The translations under genes were made by a program, and so were the position numbers. Shown here piece after piece: positions 44,503-54,083 of a stretch of 64,000 bases of DNA; position 1 is the stretch's first letter; the number at the start of each line of letters is the position of its first letter. Location: positions 1 to 64,000 of the forward strand of contig JBLWZN010000015.1 in assembly GCA_048266425.1 (NCBI GenBank), in the 5' to 3' direction. The DNA is from Cerina sp048266425. Its GTDB lineage: Bacteria > Bacteroidota > Bacteroidia > Flavobacteriales > Flavobacteriaceae. The notes below the pieces were generated by a model. The model was not told the origin of the DNA, ran no database searches, and saw only the letters and a program-made list of their open reading frames with translations.

Positions 44503-45276
44503 CTAGTTTTTATTCTTCATACTATTCCAAATATTCAGATAAAATTCGTTGAACTTTGGATATACCCGAATATAGGTGGAGGTAGCCGTTCCAGGCTTCC
44601 CAATCGGCAGCAATCTGTCCTGTGGCACTTGGTAGTCCTTATCGAGGACCTGGGCAATGGATGCGACCCTTTTTGCCGCGAGTTCCCATCCTTCTGGCCC
44701 TTGGCTTTCGATACCCACATCCATGGTCGGGTTATTGTTTACAACACTTGCTATCTTTCCTAAAAAGTCTTTGGCCTCTTTACCGGCAAGTTCGGTTTTG
44801 TTACCGGCGCCAAATAGAAAGGTATTTTTAAGCACAACGGTCACTGCGCCGTTCTCTACGGTAATTTCGGCATTTTCGCCCAAAACCCTTTTAAAATCGG
44901 TAAGTACGGCAAGGGCGGTGGAATCGTTAGCGTTCAGGACATCCTTGATTTGACCCAGTTGAGCCTCTTTCAACTTAAGGCTTGTAAGGGTTTTGCTAAT
45001 GTTATCCGATTTTTCCGTGGAGGCCGCGGTGAAATTGTTAAGGTTGTTCAGCAAGGAGGCATTAGTTTTTTGAACTTCCAACATTTGGGCTTCGAAAGAG
45101 GCTGCTTTTGCCTCGCTCACCTTTGCGCTTGTTTGTGATTCCGCAAGCTCTGACTGGGTTGTTCTAAGCTTTGCATTTAGGTCGTCTATTTCCTTTAGAA
45201 GGTCGCTCTTTTTCTGTGCATGGACCAAAGTAGTGGCCATCAATAAAACAATGACCGGAACGATAATTCTTTTCAT
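44503..45276 (-). CDS. Periplasmic OmpA-like protein with degenerate peptidoglycan-binding domain
   Basis: A 257-residue exported protein: signal peptide (IIVPVIVLLMATTLVHAQ), a long coiled-coil (about residues 25-120, with repeated Leu/Ala heptads) and a C-terminal domain aligning with OmpA_C. The diaminopimelate-binding loop (usually GHTD plus a later Arg in NxxxSxxRA and NRRxxI) is altered: the equivalent positions read GIESQGP, WELAAKRVASI and TSTYIRV, so the Asp and the last Arg are missing. Peptidoglycan binding is therefore doubtful. It is a paralogue of the OmpA lipoprotein at 52061. I use the ATG at 45276, not 45288. Confidence 0.82.
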   Translation of the reverse strand: MKRIIVPVIVLLMATTLVHAQKKSDLLKEIDDLNAKLRTTQSELAESQTSAKVSEAKAASFEAQMLEVQKTNASLLNNLNNFTAASTEKSDNISKTLTSLKLKEAQLGQIKDVLNANDSTALAVLTDFKRVLGENAEITVENGAVTVVLKNTFLFGAGNKTELAGKEAKDFLGKIASVVNNNPTMDVGIESQGPEGWELAAKRVASIAQVLDKDYQVPQDRLLPIGKPGTATSTYIRVYPKFNEFYLNIWNSMKNKN

Positions 45277-45339
45277 CAGCGGGATCATATTAAGTTATTG
45301 TCAAAAATTTTAAAATCAATCTTTATGAATTAATGGGGC

Positions 45340-45347
45340 CAAAGCTA
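45340..45347 (-). promoter_or_regulatory. -7 box TAGCTTTG of the degenerate OmpA-like gene
   Basis: Exact TAnnTTTG on the minus strand, 63 bases before the ATG at 45276. It is the same octamer as before tamB. Confidence 0.45.
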
Positions 45348-45570
45348 GCTATTTTTTAAGTTCCCTACAACAATACGTCCTTCACATCAAAATAAGTGCC
45401 AAAAGAAAGTTGTTTTACGCCATTAGATGCAATGGGCGGTAAATGAATGGGGATTGCAAAAGCGAAAGCCCAACCACAAATGTTTATAAAAACTAAAATC
45501 GGCATTTTAGGAACTGGTATATTATGGTTAATTTCACCCTCTTGGAGGAGCATTTTAATTTGCAGAAATT

Positions 45571-47895
45571 GTGGAGAAATATTTAAAATTATTGAATGAG
45601 GCCCAAAAGGCACCGGTACTTCATAAAGACGGACCCCTCATGGTCATTGCAGGGGCCGGGTCTGGCAAGACCCGGGTGCTTACCTACCGTATTGCATACC
45701 TTATGGATCAAGGGGTCGATGCCTTCAATATTCTCGCACTGACCTTTACCAACAAAGCGGCAAAGGAAATGAAGAAGCGTATTGCCGAAATCGTGGGTGC
45801 ATCCGAGGCCAAGAATCTTTGGATGGGCACTTTCCATTCCGTTTTTGCCAAATTATTGCGATTTGATGGGAGCAAGCTCGGGTTTCCCAGCAACTTCACC
45901 ATTTACGATACCCAGGATTCCCAACGCCTTATCGCCTCGATCATCAAGGAAATGGGTCTGGACAAGGATATTTATAAATTCAAGCAGGTCCAGAATCGCA
46001 TTTCATCCTACAAAAACAACCTGATCACCGTTAAGGCCTATATGAACAACCCCGAACTGGTCGAGGCCGATGCCATGGCCAAAAGACCAAGGATGGGGGA
46101 AATCTATCAAAATTACGTGGACCGGTGCTTTAAGGCCGGAGCCATGGATTTTGACGATCTTTTATTGCGGACAAACGAACTGCTGACCCGGTTTCCCGAG
46201 GTTCTGGCCAAATATCAGGATCGGTTTCGGTATATTTTGGTGGATGAGTACCAAGATACAAATCACTCCCAATACTTGATCGTCAAGGCACTCTCCGATA
46301 GGTATCAAAATATTTGTGTGGTGGGGGATGATGCCCAGAGTATTTATTCCTTCAGAGGGGCCAATATCAACAATATCCTCAATTTTCAACGGGACTACGA
46401 AAATGTGGGCATGTACCGATTGGAGCAGAACTATAGGTCCACAAAAAATATTGTGAACGCGGCCAACTCCATCATTGCCAAGAACAAGAATCAATTGGAG
46501 AAGGTGGTGTGGACCTCCAATGAGGAGGGCCCCGCGATAAAATTGCACCGGAGCGTCACCGATGCCGAGGAAGGGCGCTTTGTAGCAGGCTCAATTTTTG
46601 AGAACCGGATGCAGCACCAGTTGCCCAATGGCAATTTTGCGGTACTTTACCGTACCAATTCCCAATCTAGGGCTATTGAGGATGCCCTTAGAAAAAGGGA
46701 TATTCCATATAGGATTTACGGCGGACTTTCCTTTTACCAGCGCAAGGAGATCAAGGATATTCTTTCGTACCTGCGACTGGTAATAAATCCAAAGGATGAA
46801 GAAGCCCTTAAACGGGTCATCAATTTCCCCGCTAGGGGGATAGGGCAAACAACCATTGATCGACTCGTTGTGGCTGCCAATCATTATGGGCGCTCCATAT
46901 TTGAGGTGATGGAAAATTTGGACAAGATCGATCTTAAAATAAATTCGGGCACCAAACGTAAATTGGACGATTTTGTTACCATGATCAAGAGTTTCCAGAT
47001 CATGAACGAAGGTGCGGATGCCTTCACGCTTTCCGAACATGTGGCCAAAAAAACCGGTGTTTTGTTGGAGTTCAAAAAGGATGGCACCCCGGAGGGAATC
47101 GCCCGGATGGAGAATATTGAAGAACTGCTGAACGGGATCAAGGATTTTGTGGAAGGCCAAAAGGAACTGGCAGATGCCGCTGGGAGTATTTCAGAGTTTT
47201 TGGAAGATGTAGCCCTGGCCACAGATCTGGACAAGGATACCGGAGACGATGACCGTGTGGCACTGATGACCATTCACCTCGCCAAGGGCTTGGAATTTCC
47301 TTACGTCTACATAGTGGGCATGGAAGAGGATCTCTTTCCTTCGGCCATGAGCATGAACACCCGCAGCGAACTGGAGGAGGAACGCCGCTTGTTCTATGTG
47401 GCACTCACCCGCGCAGAGCAGCAGGCCTATCTTACCTACGCGCAGAATAGGTATCGATGGGGTAAATTGGTAGATGCCGAACCTAGTAGGTTTATTGAGG
47501 AAATCGATGAAAAATATATCGAAAACCTGACCCCGGTAGATAACTACCGCTTTAAACCCATGATCGATTCCGATATTTTTGGGGAAGTTGATAAAAGTAG
47601 ATTTCGGCAGGACAAGCCTAAAAATGGTACGCCCCCAAGCCGGTTGAGCCCCAATGAGGCCCAATTGCGCAAACTTCGAAAATTAAAACCGGAACTGGCA
47701 ACCCCGGTCGGGAACAAAAACACCATTGATCCCAATTTGGCGGAAGGTTCCCTGGTAAACCATACCCGGTTTGGCCGTGGGAAGGTACTAAAGATCGAAG
47801 GTGTTGGAAATGACAAAAAGGCCGAAATTCAATTTGAGCATGGCGACATCAAAAAATTATTGTTGAGGTTTGCCAAGCTGGAAGTGATTTCGTAA
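45571..47895 (+). CDS. UvrD/PcrA-type superfamily 1 DNA helicase
   Basis: A 3'-5' DNA helicase of 774 residues acting in nucleotide excision repair, mismatch repair and replication restart. Walker A GAGSGKT is at 28-34, motif II DEYQDTN at about 225-231, GDDAQSIYSFRGA follows, then YRSTKNI, QRKEIKDILSYLRL, TIHLAKGLEFPYVY and VALTRAEQ in the expected order. The C-terminal Tudor-like region (NHTRFGRGKVLKIEG) is typical of PcrA/UvrD. The start is GTG at 45571, matching the usual family start MEKYLxxLNEAQ. Confidence 0.95.
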   Translation: MEKYLKLLNEAQKAPVLHKDGPLMVIAGAGSGKTRVLTYRIAYLMDQGVDAFNILALTFTNKAAKEMKKRIAEIVGASEAKNLWMGTFHSVFAKLLRFDGSKLGFPSNFTIYDTQDSQRLIASIIKEMGLDKDIYKFKQVQNRISSYKNNLITVKAYMNNPELVEADAMAKRPRMGEIYQNYVDRCFKAGAMDFDDLLLRTNELLTRFPEVLAKYQDRFRYILVDEYQDTNHSQYLIVKALSDRYQNICVVGDDAQSIYSFRGANINNILNFQRDYENVGMYRLEQNYRSTKNIVNAANSIIAKNKNQLEKVVWTSNEEGPAIKLHRSVTDAEEGRFVAGSIFENRMQHQLPNGNFAVLYRTNSQSRAIEDALRKRDIPYRIYGGLSFYQRKEIKDILSYLRLVINPKDEEALKRVINFPARGIGQTTIDRLVVAANHYGRSIFEVMENLDKIDLKINSGTKRKLDDFVTMIKSFQIMNEGADAFTLSEHVAKKTGVLLEFKKDGTPEGIARMENIEELLNGIKDFVEGQKELADAAGSISEFLEDVALATDLDKDTGDDDRVALMTIHLAKGLEFPYVYIVGMEEDLFPSAMSMNTRSELEEERRLFYVALTRAEQQAYLTYAQNRYRWGKLVDAEPSRFIEEIDEKYIENLTPVDNYRFKPMIDSDIFGEVDKSRFRQDKPKNGTPPSRLSPNEAQLRKLRKLKPELATPVGNKNTIDPNLAEGSLVNHTRFGRGKVLKIEGVGNDKKAEIQFEHGDIKKLLLRFAKLEVIS

Positions 47896-47961
47896 ATAGC
47901 ATTAACAATCAATCTTGCTCTTTCATATTTGACCTAACGAGTTCTATAAATTGAAATACAT

Positions 47962-50900
47962 ATGCAAAAATTCCTTTTTATTGGTATAGCGCTTCTGATA
48001 GTTGCCTGTTCCAACGAACCTAAAATTCCGACCGAAAACCCTTTGGTAAAAAGGGACACGGTAAACGTAGCCCAAAGGGCAAAGGAAATTCGTCAAAACA
48101 CGGCCGCCAAGGTAGCGGATGGGCTAACATTGTCACTTTGGGCCTCGGATTCCTTGGCTCCTGATCCCATCGCTCTGTCCATTGACGATAAGGGAGACGT
48201 TTACCTTACAAGAACCAATAGGCAAAAGAATTCGGAATTTGATATTAGGGGACATCAAGATTGGATGACAGAATCCATAGGCCTTAAATCCGTGGAAGAA
48301 CGAAGGGCTTTTTTACATAAAACCTTTGCACCCGAAAAAAGTGCGGAGAACGAGTGGTTAAAAGACCTTAATGGGGACGGGGTGCACGACTGGAAGGACC
48401 TTACCGTAGAACGGGAGGAAATTTGGAAATTGGAAGATACGGATGCGGATGGTCACGCGGATAAGGCTTCCCGAATCTTTAACGACTTGCACGAGGAAAT
48501 AACCGATGTGGCAGGCGCCTTGTTGGTCCGGAAAAACGATGTATTTCTGGGAGCCGCCCCTGATATGTGGCGTTTACAGGATAAGAACGGGGACGGGGTA
48601 TTGGAAGACAAGACATCCATTGTCCATGGGTTTGGTATTCATATTGGGTTTGGTGGCCACGGCATGTCCGGTGCCGTAGAAGGTCCGGATGGCAAGATCT
48701 ATTGGGGAATAGGGGATATAGGGGCAAATCTTACCGCCTTGGATGGTAGCACCTATGAATACCCCAATGAAGGGGTAATCGTGAGATCCAATCCGGATGG
48801 GAGCGATTTTGAAGTTTTTGCACATGGACTCAGGAACACCCACGAATTCGTTTTTGACAAATACGGCAACATCATTAGTTCGGACAATGATGGCGACCAT
48901 GCAGGAGAGAGCGAACGTTTGGTTTATATTGTAGATGGTTCGGATGCCGGATGGCGGGCCAATTGGCAATATGGAAAATATACAGATCCCAAGAACAACG
49001 GCTACAATGTTTGGATGGACGAAAACATGTACAGTGCTAGGTGGGACGGGCAAGCCGCTTATTTTATTCCGCCGATAAGAAACTACCATAACGGTCCAAC
49101 GGGAATGGTCTATAATCCGGGTACCGCCTTGGGCTCTAAATGGAAAAACAGCTTTTTTCTTGTTGAGTTCGTCGGTAACCCCACCCGATCCCACATTTGG
49201 AACTTTACGTTGAAGCCCGATGGGGCCTCGTTTGTATTTGACAAGGAAACGGATGTCCTGAGCGGTATTCTACCTACCGGAATCCGCTTTGGACCGGACG
49301 GTGCCCTCTACGTTGCCGATTGGATCAATGGGTGGAACACCAAGAATTACGGCAGGGTATGGAAATTGGACGTGGATGCCGCGGATAATGACCTGGCCGA
49401 GGAACGTAAAAAAACCGAAAGCCTTATGCAGTTGGATTATGGGGAGCAATCTGTTGACGAATTGTACGATCTACTTTTTTATGCGGATATGCGCATTCGG
49501 CAGAAAGCTCAATTTGAGTTGGCAAATAGGGGAAGGAAGGGAGGAGAAGTTTTTAAAAAGGCCATTGCACAAAGAAAAAATCAACTGGCCCGCATACACG
49601 GCATTTGGGGCTTGGGCCAATTGGCCGCCCAGGACGCTTCCTATGCGGAGAACTTTATCCCGTTGTTGGAAGATTATGACCCCGAGATAATAGCCCAGGC
49701 AGAAAAAGTTATCGGTGATGTAAAATACACCCAAGCTGGTGAACAACTTGTACCCTTATTGGAAAATAAAAATGCACGGGTTCAGTTTTTTGCCGCACAA
49801 GCCTTGGGTCGAATTAAGTTCAAGGAAGCAGCTACCCCAATACTGACCATGTTGGAAAAGAACGACGACAAGGATCTTTACCTAAGATATGCCGGGGTAT
49901 TGGCCCTATCGCGCATCGGGGACATAGATCCCATTATCGCCTTGACGGGAAATCCGAACAAATCATTGCGATTGGCAGCGGTATTGGTACTTAGGAAGTT
50001 GAGAAGCCCCTATGTTGCCAAATTTCTGAATGACGAGGACGAGTACATAGTGACCGAGGCCGCGAGGGCCATCAACGACGACCTGTCCATCGAATCCGCA
50101 CTACCCCAATTGGCAGCGGTGTTGGGAGAGGTTAAATTTACTTCGGAACCCTTATTGAGAAGGGCGATCAATGCCTGTCTTAGGGTAGGAGGCGACCAAG
50201 AAATGAAGTTGCTGATCGATTTTGCCAACCGAAAGGATATACCTGCGGAGCTTAGGGCAGAGGCTTTAGCCACCCTGGGCGTTTGGGCAAATCCATCACC
50301 ATTGGATAGGGTAGATGGTAGATACAGGGGTGAAATAAAACGGGATGCCGGCCCGGTAGTTGCCAAGGTAAAGGCAAATATGAAAAATTTCCTTCAGGAA
50401 AAGGACCCGGTGGTCTTGGTAGCCATTGCACAGATGTTGGGCAACTTGGGTATTTCCGACTACAATTCCGATTTGGCCCACATATTTATAACCAACGTAA
50501 ACCCGGATGTACGGTCGGCAATGCTCCTCGCCTTAGGTCAATTAAACTTCAAGGATATGGAACCTTTGGTGAAAAAGGGAATGGGGGATAAGGATCAGGA
50601 AGTTAGGACCACAGCGGTAGGCTTGATCAGTGAATTGGACATTTCCAAAGAAAAGCTCCCATCGGTAATAGACCCAATATTCAAAAGCGGAACTACTAGG
50701 GAACAACAAGAAGTACTCCATGTTTTGGGCGGGCTGCCTATAGAGAAAAGCGCCCCCGTTTTGGAAGGATTATTGGACCAATTGGCCAAAGGGAAGCTCT
50801 CACCGGATATTACCTTGGACCTTATGGAAGCTGTTAATGCGACAAAATCCGCAGCTTTGATCGCACGCTTGGCTCCCTTGGAGAAAAATGGGACAACGGT

Positions 50901-51342
50901 AGATGCTTTTAAGGAAACACTTTATGGAGGAAATGGACGTCAGGGCTGGAACTATTTTATGAACAGCAGTGCGGGCCAATGTGCCCGTTGCCATTCCATA
51001 AACGGCCAAGGAGGTACGGTTGGACCTCCATTGCAACATATTGGATCTAATTTGAGCAGGGAACAAATACTACAGGCGATGATCGAGCCAAGTGCACGAT
51101 TGGCCCCGGGCTATGGATCGGTTACCTTGGAACTCAAGGACGGACAAAAAGTAACGGGAGTACTATTGGAAGAACGCAAGGACGAATTGATCTTGCAAAC
51201 ATCGCAGGCAGAACCTTTGGAAGTTCCATTCGCAAGAATTGTAAAACGCACCAATATTCCATCAAGTATGCCCCCCATGGGCAGTGTTATGTCCAAAAGG
51301 GAAATAAGGGATATGGTAGAGTTCTTGGCTAATATGAAGTAG
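47962..51342 (+). CDS. Large lipoprotein: sugar-dehydrogenase-like propeller, HEAT repeats and PVC-type c haem domain
   Basis: A 1126-residue envelope protein. Its lipobox LLIVACSN (Cys at about residue 16) anchors it. Residues about 40-470 form a membrane-bound dehydrogenase-like propeller (PNEGVIVRSNPDGSDFEVF, GLRNTHEFVFDKYGN, LPTGIRFGPDGALYVADWING). Three calcium-loop-like motifs occur (DLNGDGVHDW, DTDADGHAD, DKNGDGVLED). HEAT/PBS repeats fill about 480-960. The C-terminal haem domain has CARCH at about 1006-1010 (GQCARCHSINGQGGT). It probably oxidises a sugar or polyol and passes electrons to the attached haem; the substrate is unknown. A 22-base gap to the next gene suggests cotranscription. 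Confidence 0.88.
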   Translation: MQKFLFIGIALLIVACSNEPKIPTENPLVKRDTVNVAQRAKEIRQNTAAKVADGLTLSLWASDSLAPDPIALSIDDKGDVYLTRTNRQKNSEFDIRGHQDWMTESIGLKSVEERRAFLHKTFAPEKSAENEWLKDLNGDGVHDWKDLTVEREEIWKLEDTDADGHADKASRIFNDLHEEITDVAGALLVRKNDVFLGAAPDMWRLQDKNGDGVLEDKTSIVHGFGIHIGFGGHGMSGAVEGPDGKIYWGIGDIGANLTALDGSTYEYPNEGVIVRSNPDGSDFEVFAHGLRNTHEFVFDKYGNIISSDNDGDHAGESERLVYIVDGSDAGWRANWQYGKYTDPKNNGYNVWMDENMYSARWDGQAAYFIPPIRNYHNGPTGMVYNPGTALGSKWKNSFFLVEFVGNPTRSHIWNFTLKPDGASFVFDKETDVLSGILPTGIRFGPDGALYVADWINGWNTKNYGRVWKLDVDAADNDLAEERKKTESLMQLDYGEQSVDELYDLLFYADMRIRQKAQFELANRGRKGGEVFKKAIAQRKNQLARIHGIWGLGQLAAQDASYAENFIPLLEDYDPEIIAQAEKVIGDVKYTQAGEQLVPLLENKNARVQFFAAQALGRIKFKEAATPILTMLEKNDDKDLYLRYAGVLALSRIGDIDPIIALTGNPNKSLRLAAVLVLRKLRSPYVAKFLNDEDEYIVTEAARAINDDLSIESALPQLAAVLGEVKFTSEPLLRRAINACLRVGGDQEMKLLIDFANRKDIPAELRAEALATLGVWANPSPLDRVDGRYRGEIKRDAGPVVAKVKANMKNFLQEKDPVVLVAIAQMLGNLGISDYNSDLAHIFITNVNPDVRSAMLLALGQLNFKDMEPLVKKGMGDKDQEVRTTAVGLISELDISKEKLPSVIDPIFKSGTTREQQEVLHVLGGLPIEKSAPVLEGLLDQLAKGKLSPDITLDLMEAVNATKSAALIARLAPLEKNGTTVDAFKETLYGGNGRQGWNYFMNSSAGQCARCHSINGQGGTVGPPLQHIGSNLSREQILQAMIEPSARLAPGYGSVTLELKDGQKVTGVLLEERKDELILQTSQAEPLEVPFARIVKRTNIPSSMPPMGSVMSKREIRDMVEFLANMK

Positions 51343-51364
51343 GGGCAAAAGCAATATCTAAATT

Positions 51365-51985
51365 ATGGCAGAGTTTATTAAAATATATCCAGAGAATCCC
51401 AATCCCAAGGAAATTAAGAGGGCAGTGGACATTTTGCGCAAGGGAGGATTGGTCATTTACCCTACGGACACGGTTTATGGTTTGGGCTGTGATATCACCA
51501 ATACCAAAGCTTTGGAACGGATAGCCAGAATTAAGGGAATGAAGCTTGCTAAGGCCAATTGGTCCTTTGTCTGTGCCGATTTGAGCAACCTATCCGACTA
51601 TGTAAGGCAAATTGATACCCCAACCTTTAAAATATTAAAGCGGGCACTACCAGGCCCTTATACTTTTATTCTACCAGGCAACAATAGCCTTCCTAAGGAA
51701 TTTAAGAAGAAAAAGACCGTAGGTATTCGGGTTCCGGACAATGCAGTGGCGAGAGCTTTGGTGACCGGATTGGGAAATCCCATTGTATCGACCTCCATTC
51801 GTGATGAAGATGAATTGTTGGAATATACCACCGACCCGGAGCTTATATTTGAAAAATGGGAAAAGTTGGTGGACTTGGTAATCGATGGGGGATATGGCGA
51901 TAACGTGGCCTCCACGGTAATCGACCTTTCGGAACAAGAGCCCATTGTGATACGGGAGGGCAAGGGAAGCCTAGATGTTTTATAA
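51365..51985 (+). CDS. YciO/YrdC-family protein (threonylcarbamoyl-AMP synthase-like)
   Basis: A 206-residue YrdC-fold protein. The nucleotide-binding opening GGLVIYPTDTVYGLGCDI is clear. Family members make threonylcarbamoyl-AMP for tRNA t6A, but the internal sequence (FVCADLSNLSDYVRQID, PGPYTFILPG, TVGIRVPDNAVARAL) follows YciO more closely than TsaC/Sua5. Where TsaC has STSAN this protein has STSIR, so part of the KxR/SxN signature is missing. There is no Sua5 C-terminal domain. It may have a related but different role. Cotranscribed with the haem lipoprotein and ended by a strong terminator. Confidence 0.85.
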   Translation: MAEFIKIYPENPNPKEIKRAVDILRKGGLVIYPTDTVYGLGCDITNTKALERIARIKGMKLAKANWSFVCADLSNLSDYVRQIDTPTFKILKRALPGPYTFILPGNNSLPKEFKKKKTVGIRVPDNAVARALVTGLGNPIVSTSIRDEDELLEYTTDPELIFEKWEKLVDLVIDGGYGDNVASTVIDLSEQEPIVIREGKGSLDVL

Positions 51986-52006
51986 ACGGAAATTATATTT
52001 TGGGAT

Positions 52007-52043
52007 AAAAAAAAGCCCCGACAGTAATTGTCAGGGCTTTTTT
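52007..52043. terminator. Bidirectional Rho-independent terminator
   Basis: A 15-base stem (arms AAAAAAGCCCCGACA and TGTCAGGGCTTTTTT, one imperfect pair) with loop GTAAT lies between convergent genes. A-tract and T-tract on the two sides make it work in both directions. Confidence 0.93.
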
Positions 52044-52060
52044 AGATCTAAAAAATCTTA

Positions 52061-52921
52061 TTAATTTATTTTTGGGTCTTTCATACCCTCTTCGATCATG
52101 CTATAGAACTGGTCGATTTTTGGAAGTACTACGATACGTGTTCTTCTGTTTTTCGCCCTGTCGGCAGCGTTGTCATTAGCGACCAATGGAATATACTCAC
52201 TTCTACCGGCGGCTGTCATACGCTTTGGATCAACTCCATAATCGTTTTGAAGTACCCTTACAACTGCGGTTGCACGTTTAACGCTCAAGTCCCAGTTATC
52301 CAACAAGACCCCTTTTCTGTAAGGAACGTTATCGGTATGGCCTTCTACCATAAATTCAAAATCGGGCTTGTTGTTTACAACCTTGGCTACCTTGCCCAAG
52401 ACCTCTTTGGCACGGCTAGTAACATTGTAGCTACCACTACTGAACAATAATTTGTCGGAAATGGACACGAAAACAACTCCTTTTTCAACACTGATTTCGA
52501 TATCGGTATCGTCCATATTGCCAAGAACTCCCTTTAAACTTTGTACCAAGGATAGATTCACGGAATCCCTTCTGGTAATGGCGTTCTGTAACTTTCTTAT
52601 GGTAAGGTCTTTTTCCTGAAGGCTTTCCAAGGATTTCTCCAAGTTTGCAGCGCCTTTGGAAGTAAGGGTAGTCAGGTTTCCCATATTGTTGATGAGCTCC
52701 TGATTGTTGGCCTTAAGGAAATTATTTTGATCTTCTAATGCTTTTAAACGGGAAGCGTTTGTCGCTTTCTCAGACAAACAGTCGTTCAATTTAACCGTTG
52801 CAGAATTCAACAAATCTTGAGTTGACTTTTGCTTGGCCTCCAAATCAGCATATTTCTTTTGTGATACGCAAGAGGACAACAATAAAGCAGCCCCTAAACA
52901 TCCTAAAATTATTTTCTTCAT
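52061..52921 (-). CDS. OmpA-family peptidoglycan-binding lipoprotein
   Basis: A 286-residue outer-membrane lipoprotein (lipobox LLLSSCVS, Cys at about residue 17) that tethers the outer membrane to peptidoglycan. A long coiled-coil (about 25-130) is followed by an intact OmpA_C domain with GHTDNVPY, the NWDLSVKRATAVV helix, GRSEYIPLVANDN and the Arg-bearing NRRTRIVV. All residues that bind diaminopimelate are present, in contrast to the paralogue at 44503. Exact -7 box upstream and strong terminator downstream make it monocistronic. Confidence 0.93.
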   Translation of the reverse strand: MKKIILGCLGAALLLSSCVSQKKYADLEAKQKSTQDLLNSATVKLNDCLSEKATNASRLKALEDQNNFLKANNQELINNMGNLTTLTSKGAANLEKSLESLQEKDLTIRKLQNAITRRDSVNLSLVQSLKGVLGNMDDTDIEISVEKGVVFVSISDKLLFSSGSYNVTSRAKEVLGKVAKVVNNKPDFEFMVEGHTDNVPYRKGVLLDNWDLSVKRATAVVRVLQNDYGVDPKRMTAAGRSEYIPLVANDNAADRAKNRRTRIVVLPKIDQFYSMIEEGMKDPKIN

Positions 52922-52962
52922 AATTGTAACTGTATTTTTATTTACTGTTTGTTAATCGGTTG

Positions 52963-52970
52963 CAAAATTA
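52963..52970 (-). promoter_or_regulatory. -7 box TAATTTTG of the OmpA lipoprotein gene
   Basis: Exact TAnnTTTG on the minus strand, 41 bases before the ATG at 52921, within the spacer after the glycosyltransferase stop. Confidence 0.55.
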
Positions 52971-53003
52971 GCCAAAATGTAATGCACCATGAGTGCAAAT
53001 TAG

Positions 53004-54008
53004 TTAATCTTTTACTAAAATGTTAAATTTTTTTATATGATTAACAAAATGGGACCAAACGATGGATTTTGTGGCGTAGTACTTTAACATAAAATTGGTT
53101 TTTTCACGCTTGTGGTACATTTTTTTGAAATGTCTATAGAAACTAGCATGTGCCCGTATGATCGCAAAACAGTGGTTGCCCTTTAGCTGGAAAATAAATC
53201 TCAATCCCGCAATTCCATCCAATAGCAATCTCATGAAAATAATTGGAAAGGCTTTTTTTCGAGGCAGGTTTTTGGTGATGGAGTAAAGCGAATTCCTGAA
53301 ATTGAGATACGTTTTTTTCGGGTTCATATTGCTCAGGGTAGAACCGCCAAGGTGGTACACATGGGATGTTCCTACATAGAAAACCTTATGCCCATGGTTT
53401 TGTGCCCTCCAACAAAGATCTACCTCTTCCTGATGGGCAAAATAATCCTCGTCAAAGCCTCCTAATTCCCTAAACACCTCACTTTTGATAAACATACACG
53501 CCCCTGTGGCCCAAAAGATTTCCGTGATATCGTCATATTGCCCACAGTCCTTTTCCAAGGCTTGGAAAATACGGCCTCGGCAGAAGGGGTAGCCCAACTG
53601 ATCGATAAACCCACCGGCGGCCCCGGCGTATTCAAAGTAATCCCTTCGTTTTAAGTCCAGGATTTTCGGCTGTAGAATGGCGGCCTGGGGAAAATCGCGA
53701 ATGGCCTTTTTTATCGCTACCAGCCAATCCTTGGTAACTTCGACATCGGAATTCAGCAAACAAAAGATATCCGCATTTACGGACTTTAATGCGTCGTTAT
53801 AACCCTTGGAAAACCCTCCATTTATCGGGTTTTGTATAATTTTAATGGTGGGATAGGCAGATCTGACGAATGCCACGGACCCATCGGAAGAAGCGTTGTC
53901 GGCGACATAAATATCGGCATCCCCCGAATGTTCAATGATTGATGGCAAGTATTCCCTTAAAAGGGCTTCCCCGTTCCAATTAAGTATGACGATCGCTATT
54001 TTTGGCAT
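53004..54008 (-). CDS. Family 2 glycosyltransferase (GT-A)
   Basis: A 334-residue inverting sugar transferase. It opens with the GT2 pattern IAIVILNWNGEALL, followed by YVADNASSDGSV, the NGGFSKGYNDAL nucleotide-binding block and the metal-site region LLNSDVEV. The acceptor region has ATGACMFIKSEVFRELGGFDEDYFAHQEEVDLCWR, including the ED-like catalytic region. This is the rhamnosyltransferase-like GT2 subgroup. A short hydrophobic C-terminal region may hold it at the membrane. No polysaccharide cluster is near; its neighbours are an HSDR_N nuclease and holA. Confidence 0.92.
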   Translation of the reverse strand: MPKIAIVILNWNGEALLREYLPSIIEHSGDADIYVADNASSDGSVAFVRSAYPTIKIIQNPINGGFSKGYNDALKSVNADIFCLLNSDVEVTKDWLVAIKKAIRDFPQAAILQPKILDLKRRDYFEYAGAAGGFIDQLGYPFCRGRIFQALEKDCGQYDDITEIFWATGACMFIKSEVFRELGGFDEDYFAHQEEVDLCWRAQNHGHKVFYVGTSHVYHLGGSTLSNMNPKKTYLNFRNSLYSITKNLPRKKAFPIIFMRLLLDGIAGLRFIFQLKGNHCFAIIRAHASFYRHFKKMYHKREKTNFMLKYYATKSIVWSHFVNHIKKFNILVKD

Positions 54009-54083
54009 TGAAACAAGGCTGAATTCATTCCGGCTGGAATCGATTTTATTGGAATAATGATACTACTTTTTGAAGCCCACAAA

